Program-made: the position numbers and the translations under genes
Assembly (NCBI GenBank): GCA_029210645.1
Contig: JARGFT010000003.1
Span: forward strand, 1-64,000
DNA: 64,000 nt
Direction of reading: 5' to 3'
From: Anaerosomatales bacterium
GTDB lineage: Bacteria; Actinomycetota; Coriobacteriia; Anaerosomatales; SLCP01
In this document: piece by piece, positions 46,067-56,277 of the stretch
Numbering within the stretch: position 1 is the stretch's first letter
Layout: every line of letters begins with the position of its first letter
The notes under the pieces: model-generated
What the model was told of the DNA's origin: nothing
The model's input: only the letters and a program-made list of their open reading frames with translations
The model's database searches: none

Positions 46067-47119
46067 GTGACGACAGGGCCCGTGCCTGGCATCGGTGTGC
46101 TGGGACTCGACCGGGGCGGGCTCGAGCGATGGCTTGCCGGTGAGAGCGAGCCGCGCTTTCGGACGGGTCAGCTCGTACGCTGGCTCTACCAGCGTGGCGC
46201 TGATTCCTACGAACAGATGACCGACCTGCCAGCCGGTCTGCGGGCGACCCTCGCAGACCGGCTGCCGCTCCTCCGGCCACGCCTGGAAGCTCGCGAGGTC
46301 TCGGCGCTCGACGACACACGCAGGTACCTCTGGCGTCTTGCCGACGGAGCCACGGTCGAAAGCGTCGGACTGCCCGCCGACGACCGGCTCACCGTCTGCT
46401 TCTCGACTCAGGCGGGCTGCGCCATGGGCTGTAGCTTCTGCGCTACGGGAGCGGGCGGACTGGTGCGGGACCTCGGAGCCGGCGAGATGGCGGAGCAGGT
46501 ACGGCTCGTGGGAGCGGACTTCGGGGCGAGGGTCACGAATGCCGTTGCGATGGGCCAGGGCGAGCCGTTCACCAACTACGACGCAACGCTCGGCGGAGTC
46601 CGCCTGATGAACGACCCCGATGCACTCGGCATCGGCGCACGCCACATCACCATCTCCACCTGTGGTCTGATCGGCGAAATCGAGCGTCTCGCTTCCGAAC
46701 CCGAGCAATTCACCCTCGCCATCTCACTGCACTCGGCGGTCCAGGCCACCCGCAACCGGCTGATGCCCTCACTGCGCGCCCAGCCACTCCCCCGGCTGCA
46801 GAGCGCACTCGAGACCTATGCGACGGCGACCGGTAGGCGTCCCTCGCTCGAGTACGCCCTGGTCGAAGGGGTGAACGACTCCGCCGAAGAGCTCGCCGCA
46901 CTCATCGGGTTCTGCACGGGACTCCTGTGCCACGTGAACCTGATTCCCGTGAACCCGGTCGGAGGTCTCGGGCACGCACGTCCGGGTGGCGGGCGGGTCA
47001 TGGCCTTCCTCGACGGACTGGCCGCCGCCGGCATTCAGGCGACGATCCGCACGGAGCGGGGTACCGACATCGAAGCCGCGTGTGGGCAGCTTACCCAGCG
47101 TCACTCGGGGCCGGGCTGA
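46067..47119 (+). CDS. rlmN: 23S rRNA (adenine(2503)-C(2))-methyltransferase
   Basis: Radical SAM CAMGCSFCATGAGGLVRDLGAGEM; GTG start 1 nt after rubrerythrin stop. Confidence 0.93.
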   Translation: MTTGPVPGIGVLGLDRGGLERWLAGESEPRFRTGQLVRWLYQRGADSYEQMTDLPAGLRATLADRLPLLRPRLEAREVSALDDTRRYLWRLADGATVESVGLPADDRLTVCFSTQAGCAMGCSFCATGAGGLVRDLGAGEMAEQVRLVGADFGARVTNAVAMGQGEPFTNYDATLGGVRLMNDPDALGIGARHITISTCGLIGEIERLASEPEQFTLAISLHSAVQATRNRLMPSLRAQPLPRLQSALETYATATGRRPSLEYALVEGVNDSAEELAALIGFCTGLLCHVNLIPVNPVGGLGHARPGGGRVMAFLDGLAAAGIQATIRTERGTDIEAACGQLTQRHSGPG

Positions 47120-50100
47120 GCGGGCAGAGGGTCCCGGCGATCCGGCAATCGCTGCAGACGCGCTCGTCCCATCGCTCGAGGGCCCGGTAGGTGCTTGTCG
47201 CTATCGAGTCGTACGCGCCGAGAATGGCTTTCTCGATGACCGGAACGTCCTCCCGGCTGAACTCGAACTCGATCTGCTCCACTCCCCCGTCCGGGGACTC
47301 GACCTCGGGCCTGACGAACACGACCCGGACACGCTCACGGCCGTCCGCAAGCGCTGCGTACGCGTAGCACCGGGCTTGCATCTCGTAACGCTCCGTCAGG
47401 TCCTTCGCGTCGGCCTTCGACGTCCCCGACTTGTAGTCGAGGATGACCGCCTCCTGTCCGCGACGCCCCACCGCGTCCATCGCCCCGACGAGGTCCACCA
47501 CGTGCTTGCCGGCGGCGATGCGCACCGAGAAGGGGTGCTCACGGCGAACCGTCTCGCAGGACTCCAGCATCGCAGCCGCATCCGAACGGGCGAATCGGCC
47601 GACGCCCTCTCGCAAGCGCGCGAGCTCGTCGGCCCCGAGACGGTAGAATCGCGCGACCGCCTCGATCCGGTCTGCCGCGGGAACCGGCTCACCGGGACGA
47701 CCGAGCTGAAGCACGGCGTGCAGCGCGGAGCCGAAACACCGCGGGTCGCCCTCGGGCATGCCCTCCGCGCTCCCGAGACGGGCCACCCGCTGGGCCCAGT
47801 AACGCAGCGAGCATGACTCGAACGTAGCGATGTCGCTGTACGAGAGCCGCTCCGGGCGCTCGGGCGCAACGCCCGAGGCCACGCGGCACGCTCTCTGCTC
47901 CTCCACGACCATACTCGACGAACCCGCGGGGGGTTCCGGATCGTCTGGCGCCGCGGCGGACGGCCCCGCAGCAACGGGCACGGCCGCTCCATCGTGAATG
48001 CGGAGCGAGACACTGACTGCCCCCCCGAGCACCCGCGTCTCGTCCGTTCCGGGAGGTCCCTGGAGGGTGGGGCCGAGCGCTCTTCGGGCGAGGGAGAGAG
48101 GGCTCTCGGCGACCGCAGCCGGATCCTTCTCGAGATTGCAGGCACCGCTCAGTAGCAGGACCTCCCGGGCGCGCGTGCATGCGACGTAGAAGAGGCGCTT
48201 TGCCTCCTCCGCCTGAGCGGCGGCCTCAGACACTCTCATCTGCTCGAACAGTGGGCCACGGCGGCTCTCCGGAGTGCCGCCGTGGCTCGAAGGAAGCGCA
48301 AGCGCTACCTGGATGCGGCCTTCTCGGGCGCGGACTCGAAGCACGCCCCGGTCACCCGGAACGAAATCTCCCAGCAGCGGAAGCGCAACCACCGGGAATT
48401 CGAGTCCTTTCGACGCGTGTATGCTCATGATTCGGACTGCGGCCGATCCGTCCCCGGAAAGTGCGGAGGGGCTCTCCTGGAAGCCGAAGCGCTCCTCGGC
48501 ATCGATTCTCGCCACGAAATCGGCCGCACCTGCCCTGCCGGACTGCTCGAACTCCGCAGCCTTTCGGACGAACCGCACGACGTTGGCGAAGGCCTGCAGT
48601 CCCTCATCTCCCGAGTCAAGGATCGCGAGGTCTGCGCCTGACTCCTCCACCGCTCTCGTCAGAACCTCCGCAAGCGGTGCCGCGCCTGCCCGGTCACGCG
48701 CCCGCTCGATGACGCGGCGAAGCGCCGCCGCGGCCTCGGCGTCCGCCGGCGGCAACGTGCTCCGGGCAACACCGAGTCCGTCCCACAGATGTCTACCTGC
48801 AGCGCGCGACGCTGCGGCGTTGCGCAGCAGCCAGAGCCCGTCATCGCTCACCGCGCTCATCGGCGAGAGCAGGAGCATCGCCAGGGCGGTGTCGTCGCGC
48901 GGGTTGGCGATGACCCGTGCGAGGGCCCGCACCATCGTGACTTCGGGCAGGTCGAGGAAGCGGCGCCCCCCGACTACGAGCACGGGGAAGCCCTCCCGTC
49001 GCAGCGCAGCCGCGATCACGTCGGCGCTCGCGTATCTGCGGACGAGGACGACCATGTCACCGGGGCTCACTCCGGCATCCCTCAGTTCTGCGAACCTACG
49101 CGCCAGAGCCTCGGCTTCGACCTGTCTGGGGAGCGACTTCGAGCGTCCTTCCGCATGTACGAGATCGACGCCGATGCGGGGCATGGTGTGCTCGACGAAG
49201 GGGGGCTCGGGCTCGGTGCGACGGGCCTGCAGGTGGAGCAGGTCGTCTCCGAAGACGGCGGGATGCGAGAAGACATCGTTGACGAGCCCGATGACGTCCG
49301 GGTGCGACCGGTAGTTCTCAACGAGCTCGACCGGACGCGCTCCCGCGTGCAGCATCTCGTCGCGATGGCGACGGTACACATCGAGATCTGCTCCGCGAAA
49401 GCGGTAGATGGACTGGCGCTCGTCCCCCACCGTGCACAGGTTCTCTCCGGCGACGCTCTGTACGATCCGCAGCTGGAGCTCGTCGGTGTCCTGGAACTCG
49501 TCGACCATGACGAGCCGGAACGCCGAGCGGTATCGCTCGCTCAGGTCGGAGCGCTGCTCGAGCAAGCGCACAGTGTGTAGCTGCAGGTCGGCGAAGTCCA
49601 GGATGCCGCGCTGTGCTTTGAGTGCGGCGAGCGTCGCTGCGTAGGCGCGGGTAAGCTCGGCGAGTGCCCCGACGCCGGTCGCGGTCATCGTCGCCACCGT
49701 CTCGGCGAGCAGGCGACCCCGGATCGCCCTCACCTCTTCGCATACGTCCTTGATCGATGCAGCGGACCCTCCCCTGGCGGAGTACATCTCCAGCGCCCGC
49801 CACAGGTGAGCAGCGATCTGAGCGGGATCGGCTGACACCCCGTCGGGCGAGTCCAGAGCGTCAAGCAGCGAGCGACAAGCATCTGCGTGATTCGCGGCTC
49901 CCTTGCTCTCGCATGCGAAGTCAACCAGGTTGGCGTGGGCTCCGGCGAAGAATGCGCGGGTCTCGTCCAGGAGCGCGGCCGCATTGCGAACCGGCTCCGG
50001 CGCGATGTCGTCTGCCGTCAGCCCGTAGGTGTCGAGCGTCTGTGCGATGAGGGACGCCGCGTCCCACACCGGCTCGAACCCGTAGTCCGCGAAGAGGTCA

Positions 50101-50552
50101 CTGACCGCGACCGACGACTCATGTAGCAGCCTGGCAGCCTGTTCGAACGCTTCTTCGCGCATCTGGCGAGCGTCGGTCTCATCGGCGACCGAGAATCCCG
50201 GATCGAGTCCCGCCTCGAGGGCGTGGCGACGCAGGATTCGGGCGCAGAACCCGTGAATAGTCGAGATCCATGCGGCGTCGAGATCGCGTGCAACACGGGG
50301 CAAGCCGGCGGCCCTGAGCGATGCGCGGATGCGCTCCACGAGCTCGCCCGCAGCCTTCTCGGTAAACGTGATCGTCAGTAGCTCGTTGACGGCCGCCGGC
50401 GTCCACTCTCCATCGTCGCCGGGAATCACCGCACGAACGAATCGCTCGGTAAGTGCACGGGTCTTGCCGGTTCCCGCCCCGGCACTGATCAGGACGGGAC
50501 CCACCAGTGTGCTTGCCGCCCGTTCCTGCCCTTCGTTGAGCGGGAATGTCAT
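47091..50552 (-). CDS. UvrD/AddA-like helicase with C-terminal PD-(D/E)XK nuclease domain
   Basis: LISAGAGTGKTRALTERFV, VMVDEFQDTDELQ, ILDYKSG. Confidence 0.93.
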   Translation of the reverse strand: MTFPLNEGQERAASTLVGPVLISAGAGTGKTRALTERFVRAVIPGDDGEWTPAAVNELLTITFTEKAAGELVERIRASLRAAGLPRVARDLDAAWISTIHGFCARILRRHALEAGLDPGFSVADETDARQMREEAFEQAARLLHESSVAVSDLFADYGFEPVWDAASLIAQTLDTYGLTADDIAPEPVRNAAALLDETRAFFAGAHANLVDFACESKGAANHADACRSLLDALDSPDGVSADPAQIAAHLWRALEMYSARGGSAASIKDVCEEVRAIRGRLLAETVATMTATGVGALAELTRAYAATLAALKAQRGILDFADLQLHTVRLLEQRSDLSERYRSAFRLVMVDEFQDTDELQLRIVQSVAGENLCTVGDERQSIYRFRGADLDVYRRHRDEMLHAGARPVELVENYRSHPDVIGLVNDVFSHPAVFGDDLLHLQARRTEPEPPFVEHTMPRIGVDLVHAEGRSKSLPRQVEAEALARRFAELRDAGVSPGDMVVLVRRYASADVIAAALRREGFPVLVVGGRRFLDLPEVTMVRALARVIANPRDDTALAMLLLSPMSAVSDDGLWLLRNAAASRAAGRHLWDGLGVARSTLPPADAEAAAALRRVIERARDRAGAAPLAEVLTRAVEESGADLAILDSGDEGLQAFANVVRFVRKAAEFEQSGRAGAADFVARIDAEERFGFQESPSALSGDGSAAVRIMSIHASKGLEFPVVALPLLGDFVPGDRGVLRVRAREGRIQVALALPSSHGGTPESRRGPLFEQMRVSEAAAQAEEAKRLFYVACTRAREVLLLSGACNLEKDPAAVAESPLSLARRALGPTLQGPPGTDETRVLGGAVSVSLRIHDGAAVPVAAGPSAAAPDDPEPPAGSSSMVVEEQRACRVASGVAPERPERLSYSDIATFESCSLRYWAQRVARLGSAEGMPEGDPRCFGSALHAVLQLGRPGEPVPAADRIEAVARFYRLGADELARLREGVGRFARSDAAAMLESCETVRREHPFSVRIAAGKHVVDLVGAMDAVGRRGQEAVILDYKSGTSKADAKDLTERYEMQARCYAYAALADGRERVRVVFVRPEVESPDGGVEQIEFEFSREDVPVIEKAILGAYDSIATSTYRALERWDERVCSDCRIAGTLCPLSPAPSDAG

Positions 50553-53362
50553 CGGGGCCGCGCCTCCCCGCACGCCGCGTATGCGGAGCACGTGGCGCAT
50601 GCTTCACAGCCGCCGGAGACCGGTGCGATCGCGCCCGAACGGATGCCCTCGGCCGCGGCGAGGACCCGGTCAGCGGCTGCCGAGAGGATCGATGCCAGAG
50701 TCGGTGCGTCCACCGCGTCGACGCTCGATCCGCACTCCACCAATGAGAGGCGGTCCTCCCTCCAGAAGCCACGCGCTCTGCGCGATCGTAGCGACCGATA
50801 GATCGCACCGTGCGGTTCACCGCCGAGCAGGGCGGCCGCAGCAGACAGATAGACGGGCAGCTGGATCACGCCGCTGCCGGCGAACGAAGCGTGTCCCGAG
50901 ACGCTTGCGGCCGACTTGTAGTCCGTCACGACCAGGCCGCCATGACCTGAGTCGATCCGGTCGATCCTCCCCTTCAGGGCGACCCTGGCCAGCTCGAAGG
51001 GCCGTTCTTCCTCGCGCCCGAAGGCGAGTTCGTGATGAATCGGAGTGTACCCGGGCAGCAGATCTGCATCGTCCTCCAGAACGCCTGCAACCCACCGTCG
51101 TACGCGTCCTGCCGCAAGCTCCTCGGCAAGGCCTCTGGTGTCGGGCGTCTGTTTGAGGACTGCGTCGACGGCCTCGTCCGCCATGAGCAACGCCTCCGGC
51201 AGGTCCTCTGGAAGGACCCGCCTCGGGGCGCCCGTCCCCGACCAGCGCTCGTAGAAGACAGCGAGCGCTTCGTGTGCCGCACTCCCCGCCTCGCGGGCTT
51301 CGAACGCGACATCGATCTCGCGCGGCCTGACCGCCCGGTCGACGAACCAGCGGTAGGGACAGATGGCATACCGCTCCAGCTCCGACACCGAGAACTCGTC
51401 CTGTGTTCGGACGGCAGCAAGCACGTCACCGGAGGCAAGAGCGCCCCTGGAAGGCCGGGACGGGCGACCTCGTCCCGAGGCCCTCTCCTGCCTCCGGCCG
51501 GGTGAGTAGCAGACCGAACTCTCGGCAAGCGTATTGAGCGGCCGGCACACACGCGGGAGGCCCTCGGGGTGGCCCTCATCGTCCTGACGGGCACCGGGGT
51601 CGCGATACAGATCGAGCACCTCGTCCCAGAACACGGAGGGCCGAAGTGCCTGGCCGGTCACGTCCGTCGCCTGACGCAACAACACGAGACGCTTCCTCGG
51701 CCGCGTGACCGCCGTGTAGAAGAGGAGCCGCTCCGAACCGCGTCCGTCGGCTCCCGCAGAGATACCAAGGCGTTCGGCGAACTCCTCGGCGACCGAACGC
51801 GGTCGCTCCGGCGAGAACTCCTTAGCAGTGAGCCCGCCGAGTATCACCGCGTCAAACCGGCGCGAGCGCACTCGGTGCACCTCGGTGACGAGCACCGCGT
51901 CATCTCGCCCGGAGCCTCCGGGCGAGACGGTGGTCCGGCACAAAGCCTCTCGTGCCTCGTCCTCTCCTGCCGCCTGCGAGAGACCTCCTGCCAGGGCGGA
52001 CAACGTTCTCAGGGCTTCCCGGTGTACGGCGCAGTCCATCGTTCCGGCAGCGCCGGCCAATCCGCGGCGAGCCTCGGCCGCCACCAGAAGCGCGTCCAGC
52101 AGTTGTTTCCATTTCTTGACATTCCCTGGAGTGATGCTCTCTGCGCACACGCTGCGGGCCCCGCTGATCGCCACGGCGGTGGCCGGAACACGTGTCGCTG
52201 CATCCTGCAGCAGCCGTCGCCCGGAAGCGCGATGTCGTCTCCAGATCATGTCGAGCTGCTCTACGTCGGCGGGCGCCGCTCCGGAGTACGGTGAATGGAG
52301 GAACGCCATCATCCGTTCTCGCGATGCGTCCCGCCCCGAGGCCGTGTCCAGAAGGCCGAGAAGCGCCTTGCCCAGCGCGGTGGCAGCCAGGGGCACTGCC
52401 ACGTCTACGCTCACGGTTACTCCAGCCTGTTCGGCCGCCGCCTCGAGCGCAGCGGCCCGGGCGGCGGCGTTCCGGAATACGATGGCGATGCGAGAGGGCT
52501 CGACCCGATCCGCGATCATCTCGGCGGCGAGGTCAACGGCGAGCACGGCCTCGGCTTCCTCCCCCGCCGCCTCAGCGAATACAACCGCTCCGGTCGGCAC
52601 GATCGGCTCTGCCGGTCGATAAAGGTCGTGCTCCAGCCGGCCAAGCTCTCGGTTCGAGGGCGGTGTTTCCACATGAACATGCTCGCCGAGGGCCGCGAGG
52701 CGTCGCACCAGCGGCGTCAGCGCCTCCGTAGCCGGCGCATCCTCCTCCCACGGTAGCGCGACCCGCACGTCCGCCGCCGCGGCCAGGCCCGACACGAAGG
52801 ACTCCTGAGCTGCCGAGAGGTCTGTGAACCGATTGACCGCCACCGGGCCTTCCTGCGGCGGGGGGTCCGCCCCGAGCAGCGTCGCGGCCCAGCCGGGTTC
52901 GACGAACCCCTCCGCGCGCGCGAGGTCGCCGTAGCGCCGGAGGATCGCGACCATCTCCCTGTCCTCCGCACCAAGCGGTCGGGGATCGGCGTGGCCGGCA
53001 AGACGCTCGGCAACCGAAGCAAGCGCCCGAACGAAGCCCGGTCGTTTCGCCGAGGAGGCGATGGTGGCAAGTGGCGTCTCGGCGCACGCTCGCACCATGA
53101 GGGCCTCTCGGAGCCCTCTGTCGATCAGGCGCCGCCCGTCACCGTAGAGCGACCAGAGCTCCGCGATCCATTCGTCGAGGACGATCGTGCGCACGCCGGT
53201 GATCTGCCGAATGGCGAACTCGTCAGCAGCCCTGCGAGCATCCGGCCTCGTTGGCAGGAGAACAACGGTGCTCGTCCCCGTGCGTGCTGCCTCGAGCACC
53301 GGTCCGTACAGCAATCCTGACTTGCCCGCGTTCGGGCGCCCTGTCACGAGGGTGAGCGTCAT
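50549..53362 (-). CDS. AddB-like PD-(D/E)XK nuclease protein
   Basis: TGRPNAGKSGLL Walker A-like, VVTDYKSA nuclease motif, C-terminal CEACATCSAYAAC; overlaps AddA-like gene by 4 nt. Confidence 0.88.
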   Translation of the reverse strand: MTLTLVTGRPNAGKSGLLYGPVLEAARTGTSTVVLLPTRPDARRAADEFAIRQITGVRTIVLDEWIAELWSLYGDGRRLIDRGLREALMVRACAETPLATIASSAKRPGFVRALASVAERLAGHADPRPLGAEDREMVAILRRYGDLARAEGFVEPGWAATLLGADPPPQEGPVAVNRFTDLSAAQESFVSGLAAAADVRVALPWEEDAPATEALTPLVRRLAALGEHVHVETPPSNRELGRLEHDLYRPAEPIVPTGAVVFAEAAGEEAEAVLAVDLAAEMIADRVEPSRIAIVFRNAAARAAALEAAAEQAGVTVSVDVAVPLAATALGKALLGLLDTASGRDASRERMMAFLHSPYSGAAPADVEQLDMIWRRHRASGRRLLQDAATRVPATAVAISGARSVCAESITPGNVKKWKQLLDALLVAAEARRGLAGAAGTMDCAVHREALRTLSALAGGLSQAAGEDEAREALCRTTVSPGGSGRDDAVLVTEVHRVRSRRFDAVILGGLTAKEFSPERPRSVAEEFAERLGISAGADGRGSERLLFYTAVTRPRKRLVLLRQATDVTGQALRPSVFWDEVLDLYRDPGARQDDEGHPEGLPRVCRPLNTLAESSVCYSPGRRQERASGRGRPSRPSRGALASGDVLAAVRTQDEFSVSELERYAICPYRWFVDRAVRPREIDVAFEAREAGSAAHEALAVFYERWSGTGAPRRVLPEDLPEALLMADEAVDAVLKQTPDTRGLAEELAAGRVRRWVAGVLEDDADLLPGYTPIHHELAFGREEERPFELARVALKGRIDRIDSGHGGLVVTDYKSAASVSGHASFAGSGVIQLPVYLSAAAALLGGEPHGAIYRSLRSRRARGFWREDRLSLVECGSSVDAVDAPTLASILSAAADRVLAAAEGIRSGAIAPVSGGCEACATCSAYAACGEARPR

Positions 53363-53411
53363 GCGGTTCTCCCCTTCCGAGGAGAGAGCATCTCACCCAC
53401 GTCTGACACGA

Positions 53412-53711
53412 TCAGTGTGCGGCCTGTGCGCGCGTGTACCGCTGGACCCCCTCGCGGATCTCGCGGACCTTGCGCCAGGCGACTTCCTCCTCGCGGCCGA
53501 GATAGTGCTCGACACGATCGCCGAGATTTTCCGCGGCACGCTCGGCACTATCTGCGACGTTTCGTGCAACCTCGGCAGCACGGCGCGCCTCGGCCGCGAT
53601 CCTGCGCCGGGTTTTCGCCCCGCTTGAAGGAGCAAAAAGAATCCCGAAGATCACTCCTGCAGCCAGGCCAACGAGCGTGCCCACGACGAACCACGCCATC
53701 TTGTCCCTCAT
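53412..53711 (-). CDS. YtxH domain protein
   Basis: MRDKMAWFVVGTLVGLAAGVIFGILFAPSSGAKTRRRIAAEARRAAE. Confidence 0.85.
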   Translation of the reverse strand: MRDKMAWFVVGTLVGLAAGVIFGILFAPSSGAKTRRRIAAEARRAAEVARNVADSAERAAENLGDRVEHYLGREEEVAWRKVREIREGVQRYTRAQAAH

Positions 53712-54583
53712 CACGCCTCCTCTGCGGAGATCGCGGGTGCCTCGCCTTCGGTGAGGAGTTTGAAGATGCGTTCGAGCTCCTCCTCGCCGTGGAACTCTAT
53801 CTCTATCTTGCCCTTCTGCTGGGTCTGCTTGACCCGGACACCAGTGCCGAGGATGCGCCTGAGCTTCCGCGCGACTATCTTGAACGACTTCGGTGTCTGG
53901 GGGCGAGGCGCCCGCTCCGCCTGCCCGGCGGCGAACAATCGCGCCATGTTCTCGGTATCGCGAACGGACAGCCCCTCTGCCACGACCTTCTCCGCAAGTC
54001 TGACCCGCATCGCCTCGTCGGGCACCGAGAGGATCGTGCGGGCATGGCCGGCGGACAGAGCCCCTTCGTACACGAGCCCCTGCACTTCTTCGGGCAGATC
54101 GAGCAGGCGGAGCGCGTTGGTGACCGCGGAGCGCGACTTCGACACCTTGTCTGCGAGCTCGGCCTGGGTCATCTGATGATCCGTGAGCAGGCGCCTGAAG
54201 CCGCGCGCCTCCTCCATCGGGTTGAGGTCTTCTCGCTGCAGGTTCTCTATGAGCGCAAGCTCGAGTGACTCGGTCTCGCCGATGTTGAGCACTCTGACCG
54301 GCACCCGCTCGAGACCCGCCATTCGGGCCGCCCTCCACCGGCGCTCACCTGCGATGATCTGATAGCCGTCGCTGTAGGGACGCACGATGATCGCCTGCAG
54401 AATGCCCACCTTGCGCACGGAGTCGGCAAGCTCGGCCACGGCATCATCGTCGATGTCGGTCCTCGGCTGCTTCGGGTTCGGGGCGATCTGATCGACCGCG
54501 ACCTCCCTGACCTCCTCGTCGCCTTCCTCGATGGTGTTGGGTATGAGCGCCGACAGACCTCGTCCCAGTCCCCTCTTAGACAC
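53711..54583 (-). CDS. parB: Chromosome partitioning protein ParB
   Basis: KRGLGRGLSALI; IIAGERRWRAARMAGL; HTH VSKSRSAVTNALRLLDLP. Confidence 0.97.
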   Translation of the reverse strand: MSKRGLGRGLSALIPNTIEEGDEEVREVAVDQIAPNPKQPRTDIDDDAVAELADSVRKVGILQAIIVRPYSDGYQIIAGERRWRAARMAGLERVPVRVLNIGETESLELALIENLQREDLNPMEEARGFRRLLTDHQMTQAELADKVSKSRSAVTNALRLLDLPEEVQGLVYEGALSAGHARTILSVPDEAMRVRLAEKVVAEGLSVRDTENMARLFAAGQAERAPRPQTPKSFKIVARKLRRILGTGVRVKQTQQKGKIEIEFHGEEELERIFKLLTEGEAPAISAEEA

Positions 54584-55385
54584 GATCGATCACTTCCTTC
54601 GCTAGTGCCCGGTAGGCTTGGGCGCCCTTGCCATTGGAGTCGTAAAGCGTAACGGGTTGCCCGAAGCTCGGTGCCTCGGAGAGGCGGACCGAACGTGGGA
54701 TGAGGGTGTCGAACACCTTGCCGTCAAAGAACTCGCGCACCTCATCGACGACCTGCTGCGAGAGTCGAGTCCTCACATCGAACATCGTCATGACCACCCC
54801 GAATACCTCAAGGGCCGGGTTGAGATGGGCTCGGACCAGACGCACGCTGTCCAACAACTTGGAAAGTCCTTCCAGCGCATAGTACTCGCACTGGATTGGA
54901 ATGATCAGGCCTTCTGCCGCGGTGAGTGCGTTGACCGTCAACAATCCGAGCGAGGGGGGACAGTCGATGATGATGAACTCGAAGTCTGTGAGGACCGGCG
55001 CGAGAATCGTCTTCAGGCGAGTCTCTCGACTCATGGCAGACACCAACTCGATCTCGGCACCAGCTAGCTGGATCGTCGCAGGGACGGCGAACACGTGTTC
55101 GACTTCAACCGGCTCGATCAGTGAGGCGAGCTCCGACTCCCCGAGAAGGGCATCGTAGATGCACTCGCTGCGCTGATTGCGGTTCAGTCCGAACCCGGAG
55201 GTTGCGTTGCCCTGGGGATCCAAATCAACTAGAAGCACTTTGCGGCCGAGTTCACCGAGGCTTGCGCTGAGATTCACCGCAGTCGTGCTCTTGCCAACGC
55301 CGCCCTTCTGGTTGACAACAGCGAGGACTCGCGCTCTCTTGGCCGGAGACTGCTCCTGGCGAACGATCCCGTCACTTTGGGACAC
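54576..55385 (-). CDS. parA: Chromosome partitioning protein ParA/Soj
   Basis: VLAVVNQKGGVGKSTTAVNLSASLGELGRKVLLVDLDPQGN; GTG start. Confidence 0.97.
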   Translation of the reverse strand: MSQSDGIVRQEQSPAKRARVLAVVNQKGGVGKSTTAVNLSASLGELGRKVLLVDLDPQGNATSGFGLNRNQRSECIYDALLGESELASLIEPVEVEHVFAVPATIQLAGAEIELVSAMSRETRLKTILAPVLTDFEFIIIDCPPSLGLLTVNALTAAEGLIIPIQCEYYALEGLSKLLDSVRLVRAHLNPALEVFGVVMTMFDVRTRLSQQVVDEVREFFDGKVFDTLIPRSVRLSEAPSFGQPVTLYDSNGKGAQAYRALAKEVIDRV

Positions 55386-55465
55386 AAGTACCCCTCTCCC
55401 CGCTTGAGCGAGACGACAGCCGATAGTATAGGGCATCAGGGCAGGTGAGGGAAGCGACCGGTCCT

Positions 55466-56185
55466 CTACCCAAACGGTCGCTTCTGGGCCAGTCCGATGC
55501 GTCGAGGGAGCGGGACCGTTGGTCTCCCAATCTTCGTGTAGCGGATCACGGTTCGGAATTCCCCCGAATCTGGCAACACGTACTCCACCACTTGGCTTTC
55601 CTCCATCCCGACAGAAGCGGCAGCCGTGCGGCCGGCCTCCATCTCCCTCGCCGTTGGGGAGCCCTTCATAGCCAGCAGGTGTCCACCGACGCAAAGAAGC
55701 GGGCTCGCAAGCTCTACAAGTGAGGGCAGTGCACTCAGCGCGCGTGCGGTCACGCAGCCATAGAGTCCCGGTCTCGCATGGGCGGCCTCCTCGACTCGTA
55801 TAGGGAAAACCTCACTGCCCGATAGCCCACCAAGGCTCCTGACGCACTCTTCCAGGAAGCGCGCCTTCTTCTTCACCGACTCAACCATGTCCACCGGACG
55901 AAGAGACACGATGGAAAGCGGCACGCCAGGGTATCCGGCCCCGGTTCCGATATCGACGATCGCGTCGCCAGCACTGCGAACATGGGGCACGAGAGCGAGC
56001 GAGTCGATTACGTGAAGGCGTATCGCAGAGGCTCGGTCAGTGATTGCCGTGAGGTTAAGGTGCTCGTTGGCTGCAAGCACCGCGCTCAGGTGCTCGAGCA
56101 GCAGTTCCGCCTGAAACTCGGTCGCGACCACCCCGAGCCTCGCTGCAAGCTCGATGATCTGCTCTCTTTCCCGTTGGCTCAACAC
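55466..56185 (-). CDS. rsmG: 16S rRNA (guanine(527)-N(7))-methyltransferase
   Basis: IVDIGTGAGYPGVPLSIV; origin-proximal context. Confidence 0.94.
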   Translation of the reverse strand: MLSQREREQIIELAARLGVVATEFQAELLLEHLSAVLAANEHLNLTAITDRASAIRLHVIDSLALVPHVRSAGDAIVDIGTGAGYPGVPLSIVSLRPVDMVESVKKKARFLEECVRSLGGLSGSEVFPIRVEEAAHARPGLYGCVTARALSALPSLVELASPLLCVGGHLLAMKGSPTAREMEAGRTAAASVGMEESQVVEYVLPDSGEFRTVIRYTKIGRPTVPLPRRIGLAQKRPFG

Positions 56186-56202
56186 GAACTCCCCGTCGGA
56201 GA

Positions 56203-56218
56203 TGTTTCACGTGAAACA
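56203..56218. promoter_or_regulatory. parS site (exact TGTTTCACGTGAAACA)
   Basis: Exact match to consensus parS; extended 20-bp palindrome 56201..56220. Confidence 0.95.
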
Positions 56219-56261
56219 TCATACACCGCAGGCGTACACGGTTGGGGTCTTCCCAAGACAG

Positions 56262-56277
56262 TGTTTCACGTGAAACG
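56262..56277. promoter_or_regulatory. parS site (TGTTTCACGTGAAACG, one mismatch)
   Basis: 15/16 match to consensus parS, 59 bp from the first. Confidence 0.92.
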
